Shown in pieces: positions 43,736-64,000 of a stretch of DNA of 64,000 bases. The translations under genes were made by a program, and so were the position numbers. Location: positions 124,001-188,000 of the forward strand of contig JAIWZP010000046.1 in the NCBI GenBank assembly GCA_025201375.1, in the 5' to 3' direction. Every line of letters starts with the position of its first letter. The first letter of the stretch is position 1. The notes below the pieces were generated by a model, which saw nothing but the letters and a program-made list of their open reading frames with translations, had not been told where the DNA came from and did no database searches. Source of the stretch: Gongronella butleri (Eukaryota; Mucoromycota; Mucoromycetes; Mucorales; Cunninghamellaceae).

Positions 43736-45514
43736 CTAAACGGAGATGGTCTTGAAAATGTTGAAGCCCGTGTTTGAGGTGCTGAGAACGCAGCCGGGGA
43801 TCTGCTTGTGCCAGTGCAATTCCTTGATCTGGTTTTGGCCCTGATGCACAAAGAGCAGCTGCGGTGGCACCTCGACGCCATTGGCGGCAATGCGGCCCTC
43901 CTCTTCCGTGTCGGGCTCCACAGACAGGTCCCAGAGCGTCAATTGATCGTCATCGCCCGAAACAGCCAAAATCGACTCTTCCGTGTGGTGCCATTCAATG
44001 GACGTGATGGGCGCGTGATGCCACTTGAACGAGGCCACAGGCGACACGCCGCCACCGCTAAAAAGTAGGGGGAAAATGGAATTGTGAGCGTGTTTTGTCG
44101 TTATTTTTTTTTTTTAAAAAAATATGAAATAAAATTATACCTCTTGAATGTGCGCAGATCCCATACGCTAAAGGAGCCATCGTCATGGCCGGATGCCAAC
44201 AGGTAGCCTGCCTTGCGGTTCCATGTCATGACATTGACGTCGGACTGGCTGGCGTGGATGCTGACGGCGGATTTCTTTTTGGAGCGCATATCCCAGATTT
44301 TGATGGTTTGATCGGCCGAGCACGAGGCAAAGACGGTGCGCTCCGAAGGAGACCATTGGATATCTTCGACGGATGATTTGTGCTCGCGGAACGCGGCATT
44401 CTCGGTCTGCAGGACGCCCTGGGGCGTGATGGTGGTATGGTAGATGAGACCCGCATTGTCGCCCGTCAGCAGCTTGCCGGCATCGAGCGGCGACCAGTCC
44501 ATGGCGTAGCCCTCGTGGCGCCCGTGCTGGTGCATGGCCAATGGCTTGTAGTTTTTGGGCAGCGGCGTCCCCGGCACGTCCAGGCTCGAAACAAACGGAT
44601 CCAGGTCGTACACATAAACTTTGCCCGTCTCGGACCACGTCGCCGCCAAATGCTTGCCAGATTGAGGCATCACACGCACGCGGTTCACGCACCCATTGTG
44701 CGCAACCGATCGGTGCTCGAGCACGGGATCCTCATCGAGCGCGTCGTCATCATCCTCGTCTTCGTCTTCTTGTTGCGTCTTTTGCATATTCGACATCTTC
44801 ATCACAACCACCTCATTGTCCCGCACACCAGGCACAGACGTGCCCGCCGCGACATAGGCCGTCGCAGGGAACTAGAGAGCGAAAAAAAAGAAAAGAAAAA
44901 AAAAAGAGAAAAGTTGAGAAAAAAAAATGCGATTTCATCGTGCAACGCGGTGCTTTTTTTTTTTTCTCTCTTTTTTAGGCAACTTACGTTTTTACGCTCG
45001 TCGCCGAGGTTATCGTTGAGAATGTCAAAGCTCAGGAAGGGCAGGCGCACGTCCATATTATGCAGCATCACATACACGGAAGGGTCGGCCTCAAGCACCT
45101 CGCCTTCTTCCAGCGGCTGGCCCGGCAGGTACATTTTCAGATCTTGCGCATCTTCGTCGTCGTCGTCTTGATCTTCTTGCATAGGCTCGTCCACGTCCAT
45201 ACCTGAGCAAAAAATAAAAAAAAAAAAAAAAGAAGGAAAAAAAAAAAAAACGTAAATACCATGAAAAAAGCGCGTTTTGACTAGGTCGACCCGCGTCGTG
45301 ACGCGTTGTCCACGTGCCAAAAGTGTCGTTCTGGTCTTTTACCTTCACCGTCTTGATCAACAGGCTCCTCGACGACGTTTTCCTCTTCAAACTCGTCCTC
45401 CCAAGCGTCTTCAAACTCGCCCATTTCATTTTCAGTGGCCTGGTGGCGGCTGGCACCACCCAGAACAGCCTTGGCCTCGGGAAGGTCCTCGGGATCAGCA
45501 TGGCGTTTCGACAT
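43736..45514 (-). CDS. RRB1: Glutamate-rich WD40 protein, Rrb1/GRWD1 ribosome-assembly chaperone
   Basis: Minus-strand exons 45514-45343, 45202-44988, 44871-44141 and 44057-43736; 479 residues. The N-terminal half is strongly acidic ([31 protein letters not shown]) and carries the histone-binding-protein start [20 protein letters not shown] then [16 protein letters not shown]. Another acidic stretch ([14 protein letters not shown]) precedes WD repeats such as [53 protein letters not shown] and [16 protein letters not shown]. This is the Rrb1/GRWD1 pattern: a nuclear chaperone that binds ribosomal protein L3 for 60S assembly. Length and domain order are standard. Confidence 0.93.
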
Positions 45515-45800
45515 TTTTATATAAAAAGACGAGAAAAAAAGTCAAAAATAAAAAAAAGAGAAAAAAAAAATCTAAAGACGCCCTTTTGAATTTTCTGCGG
45601 CAGCTGAATTTAAACGCACAAGCCGTCCATCAGGTTTGGACAGTCGCCCGGGGCAAATTGGGCCCGGGCAAGGCCATTTGGCGCTAAAAAAAATTCATGC
45701 AGCGCCGACGGCATAAAAAGGCGCGCCACGCCGCCAAAAGCTTGCCTTTTTCTTTTTTCTTTAGTTTATTTTATCTAATATCATTTCATTAGTAAGTTTA

Positions 45801-45834
45801 TCCATCCATCCATCCATCCATTTGTTCCATCCAC
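45801..45834 (+). repeat. (CATC)n microsatellite
   Basis: Five perfect tandem units of TCCA, then an imperfect extension; further CATC copies at about 45850-45860. Confidence 0.8.
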
Positions 45835-46544
45835 AGCAAACGTGCTCATCCATCCATCCTTTTTTAGTGAGAGATAAGTGGAAAAAGAAGAGACAAAGAC
45901 GTCTTAAGGTAAAGCCCATCCCCATCCCTCATTGCGCGCAAAAAGAACGTGTTGCTCATCTCTTTCATTTTTGTCACGTGTAGGCCAAGAGAAAGAAAAT
46001 GAGAGCTCGTTCCAAATAAACAGCTCGCCTGTCATGCCATGACGCCCAAGAGTAACAAGTCTCGCTGGTGTGCGTCTCAAGTCCACTACCAATTGGTCTC
46101 GGTCCTCGTGGCTCTCTCCAAAAAGTCATTGTTCCCTCTGTCATTGCAAATCAATCCCCTTGAATAAAGCAGACTAGTCTCTTTCTTCCATCATAACTTT
46201 TTTTGTGTATAATGAGCCTGTGTTGCCTCTTTTTACCCGTCCAAGCGTGTGCGTGTCCCGTGTGGCGTCCATGTCATTGAGAAGTTGCGCAGTAAGGTTC
46301 GTTGTGTGCTGAGCCACCAAAAAAAATGGCCTTTTTTGTAAGTCACGGGCCACAACGCGAGGCATGCTCATATCCATGGGATGCCACGCCTCCAGACGAC
46401 CCTCAAGTCTCTCTATTCCAAGGACATGGGATGCCATTGAGAGCGCGCATCACGCCCCAAAGGACTCCAAAAGCCATATTGGGGGCCCTTTTTTAAAAGG
46501 CCCACACGCTCAATTTGATTGTTTCAACCTTTATTTAAAATCAA

Positions 46545-46900
46545 ACAGGGGAAGGGGAAGGGGAAGGGGAGGGGAGCAAAGGGCAAGGGGATGGGGGGAA
46601 AAGGGAGTGTGTAAGTAAAAAAAAATAAAATTATAATGCTTTGGGGGGATGAAAGGGAGAGGGGAAGGGGAAAGGGGAAAGGGAAAAGGGGGAGGGGAGA
46701 CTGTGCTTGGATCAAATCAGGCCCGGGTGATCAGCAAGCAACGTTCTGTTGCAACAAAAGTGGGGGGATTGGGGGGAGGGGGAGGGGAAACAGACACAAA
46801 GAGAGAGAGGGAAATACAATGTTGTATGAATACAATAAAAAAAGGCACTGAGGAGGAGGGGGGGTGGGAGGATGGGGGAGTGAGAGTCAAGAAGCAGAGA
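46545..46900 (+). repeat. Interrupted polypurine (GGGGAA)n-like tract
   Basis: Runs of GGGGAAGGGGAAGGGG at about 46551-46575, similar runs at 46655-46697 and G-runs at 46761-46790 and 46857-46880. The G-rich strand is the template for importin beta transcription, whose stop is at 46945. G-quadruplex or triplex formation is possible. Confidence 0.8.
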
Positions 46901-46944
46901 GTGAGAGAGAAAGGGCTTTTTTTGGTGTGCGGGTCTGGGATGTC

Positions 46945-47342
46945 TTATTGACAAGCAAGCTTGATCATTTCACGCGCCCATCGAATGGTATCCTTTGTGG
47001 CCTTGCTAACATATCGTCGGCTCCTGACTTCCTTTAGGAATTGGACCACCCACTCGGCACCCAGGTACGGCTTGGCAGCGGTGCCCATCACCTCGGCAAT
47101 GTCACTTTAAAAAAAAAGAAAAAACGCGTTCAATCGCACAATTTCGCGTTTTTTTTTCCGTTTCACGGTGTTCTTACCCAAGCAGACCCACCAAAGCGCG
47201 ATCCAAATCGTCATTGGAGGGAACAAGCGTCATGGAGCCCACGAATTGGACAATGGCTGGCATGTAGTTTTGGAGCATCATGACTAGAAAAGAAGAAAAA
47301 AGAAGAAGAAAAATGACGAATGCGTGAGGTTCTTTCGCTCTC

Positions 47343-47373
<31 letters not shown>

Positions 47374-50300
47374 ACCATTGGGCGAGGTACGCATGCCCTG
47401 GATGATGCCGACATAAGCCTCGACGACGGCCTCCATGAGAATGTTTGAGAATTCAATGAAATCAGGGTCGCTGTCGGGCGAAGCGCGCATGGCAGCGGCC
47501 TGGTTGAGGACAATCATGGTGACCTCGACATAGGGCTCGAACTTGTCGCCGACGGCCATGGCAATGTCGCCAAAGCACGAGAGGATGGTGGGCTTGACCG
47601 AGGGATGTAGCAATGGATTGCTGATGAGATTGGCGAGGATCTGCATGAATTCTTGGCAATAGTGGACGGCATTGGGGCCGAGTGCGCGGAAAATGTCGCC
47701 GACGTTGCCCAGAGCAATGGAGATGAGCTGGTATTCTTGGGCATTTTGCAGCGCGTTGAACAGAATCGGCACAAACGCTTCGGCGTAGCGGCTAAAGTCG
47801 GTGTCCAGCACGGCTGTCATCGCACTGATCAACAGCAGCGCGTCCTCGGTCGTCGTCGTCTGGCTGGATGCCTTGGACAGCAATTGAAGCACAACCGTCA
47901 TGATGCGGTCAGACACTTGCGCAATGTCCTTGGGCAAACGGCGAATGCTGTTGGTCAACACGCCAAGCAGACTCGATTGCAGCTCGTTTTGATTCGCACG
48001 GTCATCCTGACCGAGGATCTGGTTCTGCAAAATGGGAAAGATAAAAAAAGATCAGCTCAAAATCCATTTTTTCCTCTTTTTTCCTCTTTTTTTCCTTTTT
48101 TTTTCTCTCTTTTTTTTTCTTTTTACCTCGGCAGCAATGCTTGCCTCGAGACGGTCAAGGATGGTGAGAACGACCTCTTGGACCAAGGGAATACAGTCGT
48201 CGGCCGAGAAGATGATGAGTGAGGACATGGCCTCGTAGGCGGACGTGCGGCAATTGGACTCGTTTTCCGTGCATTGCTGGGTGAATTGGAGCAGGGCCTT
48301 GATGATTGTGTCGAAATAGCGCGAGAGCGTGCCTGTAGGCTCGCTGTTGCCCAATGGCGTGCCAATCTCGTCGGCCAGGTTCATGAGCGCCCAGCAGCAG
48401 TTGCCAACAATGCGCGGGTTGTCTTGCAGACCCTGCAGAATCGCGTGCACAAGCGCGTCAAGGTGCAGCTCCACATTGATCGACTGCGCCAGGTGCTCGC
48501 ACACACGTCCAAGCGTCCACGCAACAGTGTCGCGCACATTCGGCACAGAATCGCGCATCATCGAAATCAGCACCGTCAGCGCCTAAAGAAAAAAAAAAAA
48601 AGAGCCGTGAGCAACGTGGAAAACAAAAAGGAAAGAGAGAGAGAAAAAAAATGAAGAAGAATAAAAAAAATAAAAAATTACCTCGTCCACCAGACTCTTG
48701 AGCATGGCGGGATCGGGACCTTCGAGGATAGAGCCAAATGCCATGACGGCGGCCTCGCGTGCGCGCCAATCTTGGCTCTGGATGTTCTCAGAGACGAATC
48801 GGACGACGGGCGACACAATCTCATCACCGACGCATTGAGCAAACAGCGCCAAACATGTGGCAGCCGCCATCGACACGTTCCATTCGTCTTCATCCTCCTC
48901 CTCTTCTTGCTTGGTCAGCAACCACAAAAGCACAGGAACAACGTCGCGCTGGGCCTGGCGCGCAAAGTCGTACAGCACACGGTCGCAGACATTGCCATTG
49001 ATCTCCGCCTATCACAAGAAATAAAAATGGTGAGGATCTTGTCCTTTTTGTATCTTTTTTTTTCGATCCTACTTGTTGAATGTCGATACGGATGTCCAGC
49101 TCGTCGTCACACACCGTCGACCAGAATTCAATGGCTTGCAAGGCAACATTGGGCTCGGGGTCATTCATTCCAGAAACAGTCAGCTACAAAAAAAAAAGAG
49201 AGTCAGGCCCGTGTCGCGTGTTTTTGCCATGGAATCATCGATTTCTTACACCAAAGAGGGCCTTTTCCATGTAAACGTGCATCATCATGTAGTATTGTTG
49301 CATGATGCGGACCATGCACTCAAAGGAGGCGACCTTGACATCGACGGACTCGCTCTGCGTGCCTTCGCACACGACTTGCATGATGATGTTGCGCTCGCCC
49401 TCGCGTTCAAAGTGGGTTTTGATGAATTCAAGCGAATTGTTGAGTGCCTTGATCGCCTCGAGACGCACCTCTACGCTCGTCTCCTCCTTGCGTGCACCTG
49501 TCACCACCGCCGTCAAAATGTCGCTCGATTGGTCCATGAGCGCTTCATCCTGAACTTGCTCGCAAATGAAGCCAAACGTCATCATCGTCGCCTTTTTCAG
49601 CGACACGTTCGTCGTGCTCGTCACGCTCGCAAGCAGCGACGGAATCAAGTCATCCCATTGGCGATGCGGCAGCTCGACCGCAGCAACAGCGGCAATTGAC
49701 TAGAGAGCGAGAGGAAAAAAAAAAGCGTCAGCCCCGTTCTCGTTCAATTAGGAAAAGGCCGTTTTCCCCCTTGTCCTCCTAAGCTTTTTTTTTCTGGGCT
49801 CAATTGCGCGTCAATTTACCTGCGCCACGGACGTGCTCGCTTGCTTATCAGGCGTCGCCAGCGTGCCAACCAGCTAAATTACGATAAAAAAGAATGAATA
49901 TGTGCTTTTTCTTTGTTCTTTTTTGTTTTTTCGCTTACGCCGTCCTTGATTTGGCGGCGCACCGCCTCGTCGACTTGCAGCCAGCGGTGGATTTGCTCTT
50001 CGTGCGTCGCGTGATCCTATTGTTTGGCAAAAAAAAAGAAGCATTAAAAATGGGTCCATTGGCAAAAAAGGTGCGCGATTTTGAGCTTACCTTGGCGGTC
50101 AGGGTGTTCTTAAAGGCAAGACCGGCGGCATGGCGCACATGGTTGGGGACTTGTTCGTTGATCAGGCACTGGGAGAGCGCTTGGATGTATTGCGGCTATA
50201 GAAAAGAGATCAAGCGTGAGTAAAAGACAAAAAAAAGGCGCTTTTTTTCTTGTCTGTGTGTGTTTTGTGCTGGACAACACTTACGTAGTTCTCTTGGCGG

Positions 50301-50452
50301 AACAGTTCCAGCTTTTGTCGAGCATCCTCCAGCGTCGCCTGATCTAAGCGTGTAAAAAAAAAAAGAAAAACACGTTAGATGAAGGGGTCCGCCAAACAAC
50401 TTAGGATCTTACCAGGCGATAAGGTATTGGCCAAAAGGGTGGTGATATCCAT
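46945..50452 (-). CDS. KAP95: Importin beta-1 (karyopherin Kap95/KPNB1)
   Basis: Twelve minus-strand exons: 50452-50413, 50343-50285, 50195-50091, 50016-49939, 49873-49820, 49699-49250, 49183-49073, 49008-48682, 48582-48127, 48024-47376, 47283-47178 and 47104-46945; 864 residues, the usual size. The N-terminal IBN region (MDITTLLANTLSPDQATLED, RHAAGLAFKNTLTAK) binds RanGTP. HEAT repeats follow throughout, including the acidic insertion KQEEEEDEDEWNVSMAAATC, the typical importin beta loop. Others are PNVRDTVAWTLGRVCEHLAQ and NPRIVGNCCWALMNLADEIG. The C-terminus ends IKLACQ. It carries importin alpha/NLS cargo through the nuclear pore. The first five exons are small (40-105 nt). Confidence 0.96.
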
Positions 50453-50892
50453 GTTGCAGAAAGGAACGAGATCCAAAGAGACTGGACAGATCCACAACAA
50501 AAAAAGTGTAGAAAAAACAAAAGGTCAAAGATGAGTGCGTGGTCCTTTTTCCCACCGTGAGGGACGAGTGGCCATCCATCGAAAGCACGCCCAAGCAACA
50601 AGGGCATGCCCGTGGACCATGTCGCTTACCTTTTTTCTGTAGCGTTAGCAAAGTTAGGGTGGAATAAAAGCCTTCTCTTCAAACAACAAAGAAAAAAAAA
50701 AACCTCCTTTTTTGTAGTAAGAAGAAAAAAGAAAAGAGGAAGAAAATAGGCGTAGCCTGAAAAAAAACACAGACGCAAAAAACAGAACGGCAGAGCGCGC
50801 GCCTGCGGCATTTCAATTCCTCTTTTTTTTTTTTCCTCAGTCCTTCTTTGCACACGGCCTTGTGTCTGCAAATGGCGCTGCTTTTTTTATTG
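50453..50892. other. Spacer upstream of importin beta
   Basis: About 440 bp between the Trs20 stop and the importin start, with A- and T-runs; no gene seen. Confidence 0.5.
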
Positions 50893-51660
50893 TCACAGGT
50901 ATCTACGCGCGCTGTTCTTCACTTTTTGGTCAAATTGCGCGCTTGTAATCTGGCTATTCTTCTCATAAAAGGGATTCAACAGCACCTAACATTGGAAAAC
51001 AATCAGTCTCGCCGCTCATCTGCCATTGGGCCGCTTTCCGACTCGAACCTTACCTTGATATACTGCTCATACACTTCATTGAAAAAGTTCTTGATGCTGT
51101 CCTCGGACTTTTGGTCATGCAGAAGCATCAGTTTCACATCTTTTTTTTGGAAAAAAAAAAAAAGAAAAAAGCGTGTCAGCGTATCAATTACCCGCTCAAT
51201 TCCTTATCCCATCCTTACTGCCGGCTGTCACAAAGCACGAGACAAAGTATTCATTGAATCGATCTATGGATTTCAAGTACCTGACAACAAAATCCGGGTG
51301 AAAAGACGCCCAAAAACAGCCATTGGACCCCACACGCGTGAACAATGGCCCCGTGTCCATTTCTACTTACATGGCTTGCGTGTTCCACTGCACCTCCTCC
51401 ACGACATCCAGCGCGGCGTGCACAATAAATTGATTGAGATGCTTGTGGTCGTCGCGCTAAGGGGTCAAAATGAAGAAAAAGAAAGAAAAACGTTAACTTC
51501 TATAGACACCGAGTTTCCCGGGGCTGCCCTCCTCATTTCGAAAACACTCGCTTACACGAGGGTTGCTGCTGAATGCAGATGACCGTGACGAGGGTATAAT
51601 TTCAGCTTCGTAGATAGGATTGTCCGTCACACCGACAATGGCAAAATAATACGTCGCCAT
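50893..51660 (-). CDS. TRS20: TRAPP subunit Trs20 / sedlin (TRAPPC2)
   Basis: Minus-strand exons 51660-51556, 51456-51371, 51280-51219, 51139-51054 and 50985-50893; 143 residues, matching sedlin. The longin-fold start MATYYFAIVGVTDNPIYEAE is diagnostic, then LNQFIVHAALDVVEEVQWNT, YLKSIDRFNEYFVSCFVTAG, LMLLHDQKSEDSIKNFFNEV and the C-terminal LLNPFYEKN. Trs20 is a core subunit of the TRAPP tethering complexes that activate Ypt1/Rab1 in ER-Golgi traffic. An upstream in-frame ATG at 51738 would add a 26-residue leader and is not favoured. Confidence 0.94.
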
Positions 51661-53238
51661 GAGTGCAAAGATGGGAAACGAAAAGAAGAGCGTCGTGGAC
51701 AGGGGCAACTCGCCCGGCTGCTTATTTCTGCGGGTCAAACCCCGCTAGGCGCGATTCATGCCCAGGTGCTTTTCCTTTTTTTTTTTTTTTTTTTTTTTTT
51801 TGCACTTTGATGTAAAATAAAAAACGATTGACCGTGCTTGTCACCATATGTGTATTTGATGGTCGTTGATGATGGCTAAAAAGGGACTGCAGGTGGCATT
51901 AAAAAGGATCAAAACCAGCAAATGGTGTTATTTTCCACATTTTTACCATAAATGTCGGCGACACCGCGACACGCAGCGATGCGGTCGTCATGTGGGCACG
52001 GATGCTGGAGAATACAGGCGTGTCAAATTAACGCCGCTTTCCAAAATGACAACACAGGGCGCTTCGCTGTCATTGGAGACGACGAGACACTTTTAGCTCA
52101 ATTTTTTGCAAATCGTAACTCGTATCGCAAGAATACAATGGCCGACCATCGAGAAAAAAGCTTGAATCGTTGAGGAGCACGACATGGTGACTGCATGCAC
52201 CTCGCCCTGTAGACTGTTGGGCCGCAAACAGGCGGGCCACGCACACTTAGTGGATTTCAATCGCCGTGGATGGAGGGAAAAAGACTTGCGTGGATGGAGC
52301 AAAGATATGCGTGGCTGGAGCAAACCCGTACTGTAAAAACACCTGATAATCGCACTTTTACCGCCGCCAAAGGCCAAAATCGCGTAAAATTGCGTAAAGT
52401 GTGATTATCTCGAAACTTCAAAGGCAGGACGAAATCGGCGCAAATCGCCCAAGTGCTCAAAATCCAGCAATCTGACATGCATTTCAAACTTTACCATGCG
52501 ATTTAGAATCATCAATTACCCCTACATAGAACGTCCGTCAAAGCATCACAAATGCAAAGCTAAGTGCACTCAAAGTGCCAAGCAATGCGATTGCCCAATT
52601 CTCGATTTATGAACAGAAAATTCTACCTAGGCAAAAATATCGCTCGGACGGGTTTGTCTTGAGCACTGGGCCGAAGTTTATGCCATGACGCATTTTTCAT
52701 GAGCAGGCAAGCAGACTGTAAAAAAAATTCTGGAGGCACAACAAGCTGTCAAAATTCGAAAACGTGCATTATCGTTTTTGAAAGAGAAATGCCGGTATGT
52801 GCTTTTTTGTGCAGTGGGACGCGCTGCTTCAGGTACGACTGTAAATTAAATGACAGCGCGTGTCGAGCTTGGAATATCGACCGCCCAAACTTTGTTGTCC
52901 AACATCATCTCAAAATCGTGAAAATCGTACTCATGTGCATTTTACGTATCGGACGCTGGATACGATTATTTTTACCGTAAGCCGAAAAAAAAAGCGCTTC
53001 AAGCATGCTTGCAGCAATACACTCACCAAATTTTAGCCCCCTAAAATATAACAAAATCGACATTGTGAAAGAACGCGTCGTAAATTCGTGTGTTGCTCTT
53101 AAGTAGAAGAAGGATGAACCCACACCATTCAGCAACGATACTACAGTAGTCTTGTATCATATGGAATCCGATATCATAGCTGAGGAAGAACATAAAGTTG
53201 TGATTTGGGAATTTTATGTATTACAAGAAAGCATTTTT
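51661..53238. other. Third gene-poor island
   Basis: No supported gene. Holds a T-run at 51778-51801, a short minisatellite at 52263-52325 and TACTGTA/TACAGTA words at 52329 and 53142. Around 52715-52745 (AAATTCTGGAGGCACAACAA) it resembles 23765-23790, suggesting an old shared repeat. Confidence 0.5.
52263..52325 (+). repeat. Three-unit minisatellite
   Basis: Three imperfect copies, 21-24 bp apart, of GCGTGGATGGAGCAAAGA-like sequence beginning at about 52263, 52287 and 52308. Confidence 0.75.

Positions 53239-64000
<10,762 letters not shown>

Larger units (their letters stand above)
45515..46944. other. 1.4-kb intergenic region with a microsatellite and a polypurine block
   Basis: Contains a TATA-like CATAAAAAGG at about 45713, a CATC microsatellite at 45801-45834 and a polypurine stretch at about 46545-46900. 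No gene is supported. Confidence 0.5.

Noticed and set aside
45700..46170. Plus-strand transcript starting from the TATA-like element near 45713
   Set aside because: There is a TATA-like word and T-rich leader, but no open frame or RNA motif follows, so no gene is called.

Overview
The window is nuclear DNA of an intron-rich fungus, most likely an early-diverging lineage of the Mucoromycota type; the lineage is inferred, not proven. The evidence is short GT-AG introns (about 50-150 nt) in nearly every gene, a canonical U6 snRNA, and fungal families side by side: Pex14, Cut8/Sts1, a Mpr1-type acetyltransferase, Bem46, a Snc-type v-SNARE and an OXLD1-like protein. These sit beside a BEACH-WD40-FYVE (ALFY) protein and a CLIP-170 that keeps zinc knuckles. 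Introns carry very long A- or T-homopolymers. There is no sign of operons, phage, CRISPR or bacterial genes.

Layout. At 1-6.7 kb: the 5' part of PEX14 (minus), a PNRC/decapping-type small protein, an unrecognised acidic protein, a short Cut8/Sts1-like protein and a TBC-domain protein (all plus). At 8.4-16.9 kb: a mitochondrial carrier (minus), CLIP-170 (plus), and convergent to it an unrecognised 602-residue protein. At 17.3 kb: a U6 snRNA gene, then a gene-poor island to 25.3 kb with a dispersed repeat and a tandem array of roughly 500-bp units. At 25.3-37.2 kb: a PPxY membrane protein, a monocarboxylate-type MFS transporter, a Bem46-type hydrolase, a GNAT acetyltransferase with an apparent one-nucleotide exon, a synaptobrevin, a second small island with an inverted copy of the repeat, and an OXLD1-like protein. 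At 37.4-51.7 kb, all minus: NADPH-cytochrome P450 reductase, a DHDPS/HOGA-family aldolase, the Rrb1/GRWD1 WD40 chaperone, importin beta-1 and TRAPP subunit Trs20. A third island covers 51.7-53.2 kb. From 53.2 kb to the window end runs the 3' portion of the ALFY/WDFY3-like gene, with 31 exons visible.

The genes are unrelated housekeeping functions (peroxisome import, mRNA decapping, proteasome tethering, microtubule plus ends, vesicle traffic, nuclear import, ribosome assembly, sterol/P450 redox, selective autophagy), as expected of an ordinary chromosome arm. The unusual content is in splicing (a 1-nt exon, 15/18/22-nt exons, a GC-AG intron, and introns with poly(A) near the 5' end and poly(T) near the 3' end) and in the islands: a three-copy sequence family whose copies share a conserved C-terminal peptide, a higher-order tandem repeat, and an excess of the word TACTGTA/TACAGTA.

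All exon boundaries were chosen by eye from splice consensus, reading frame and family similarity. Every multi-exon model given here closes in frame.
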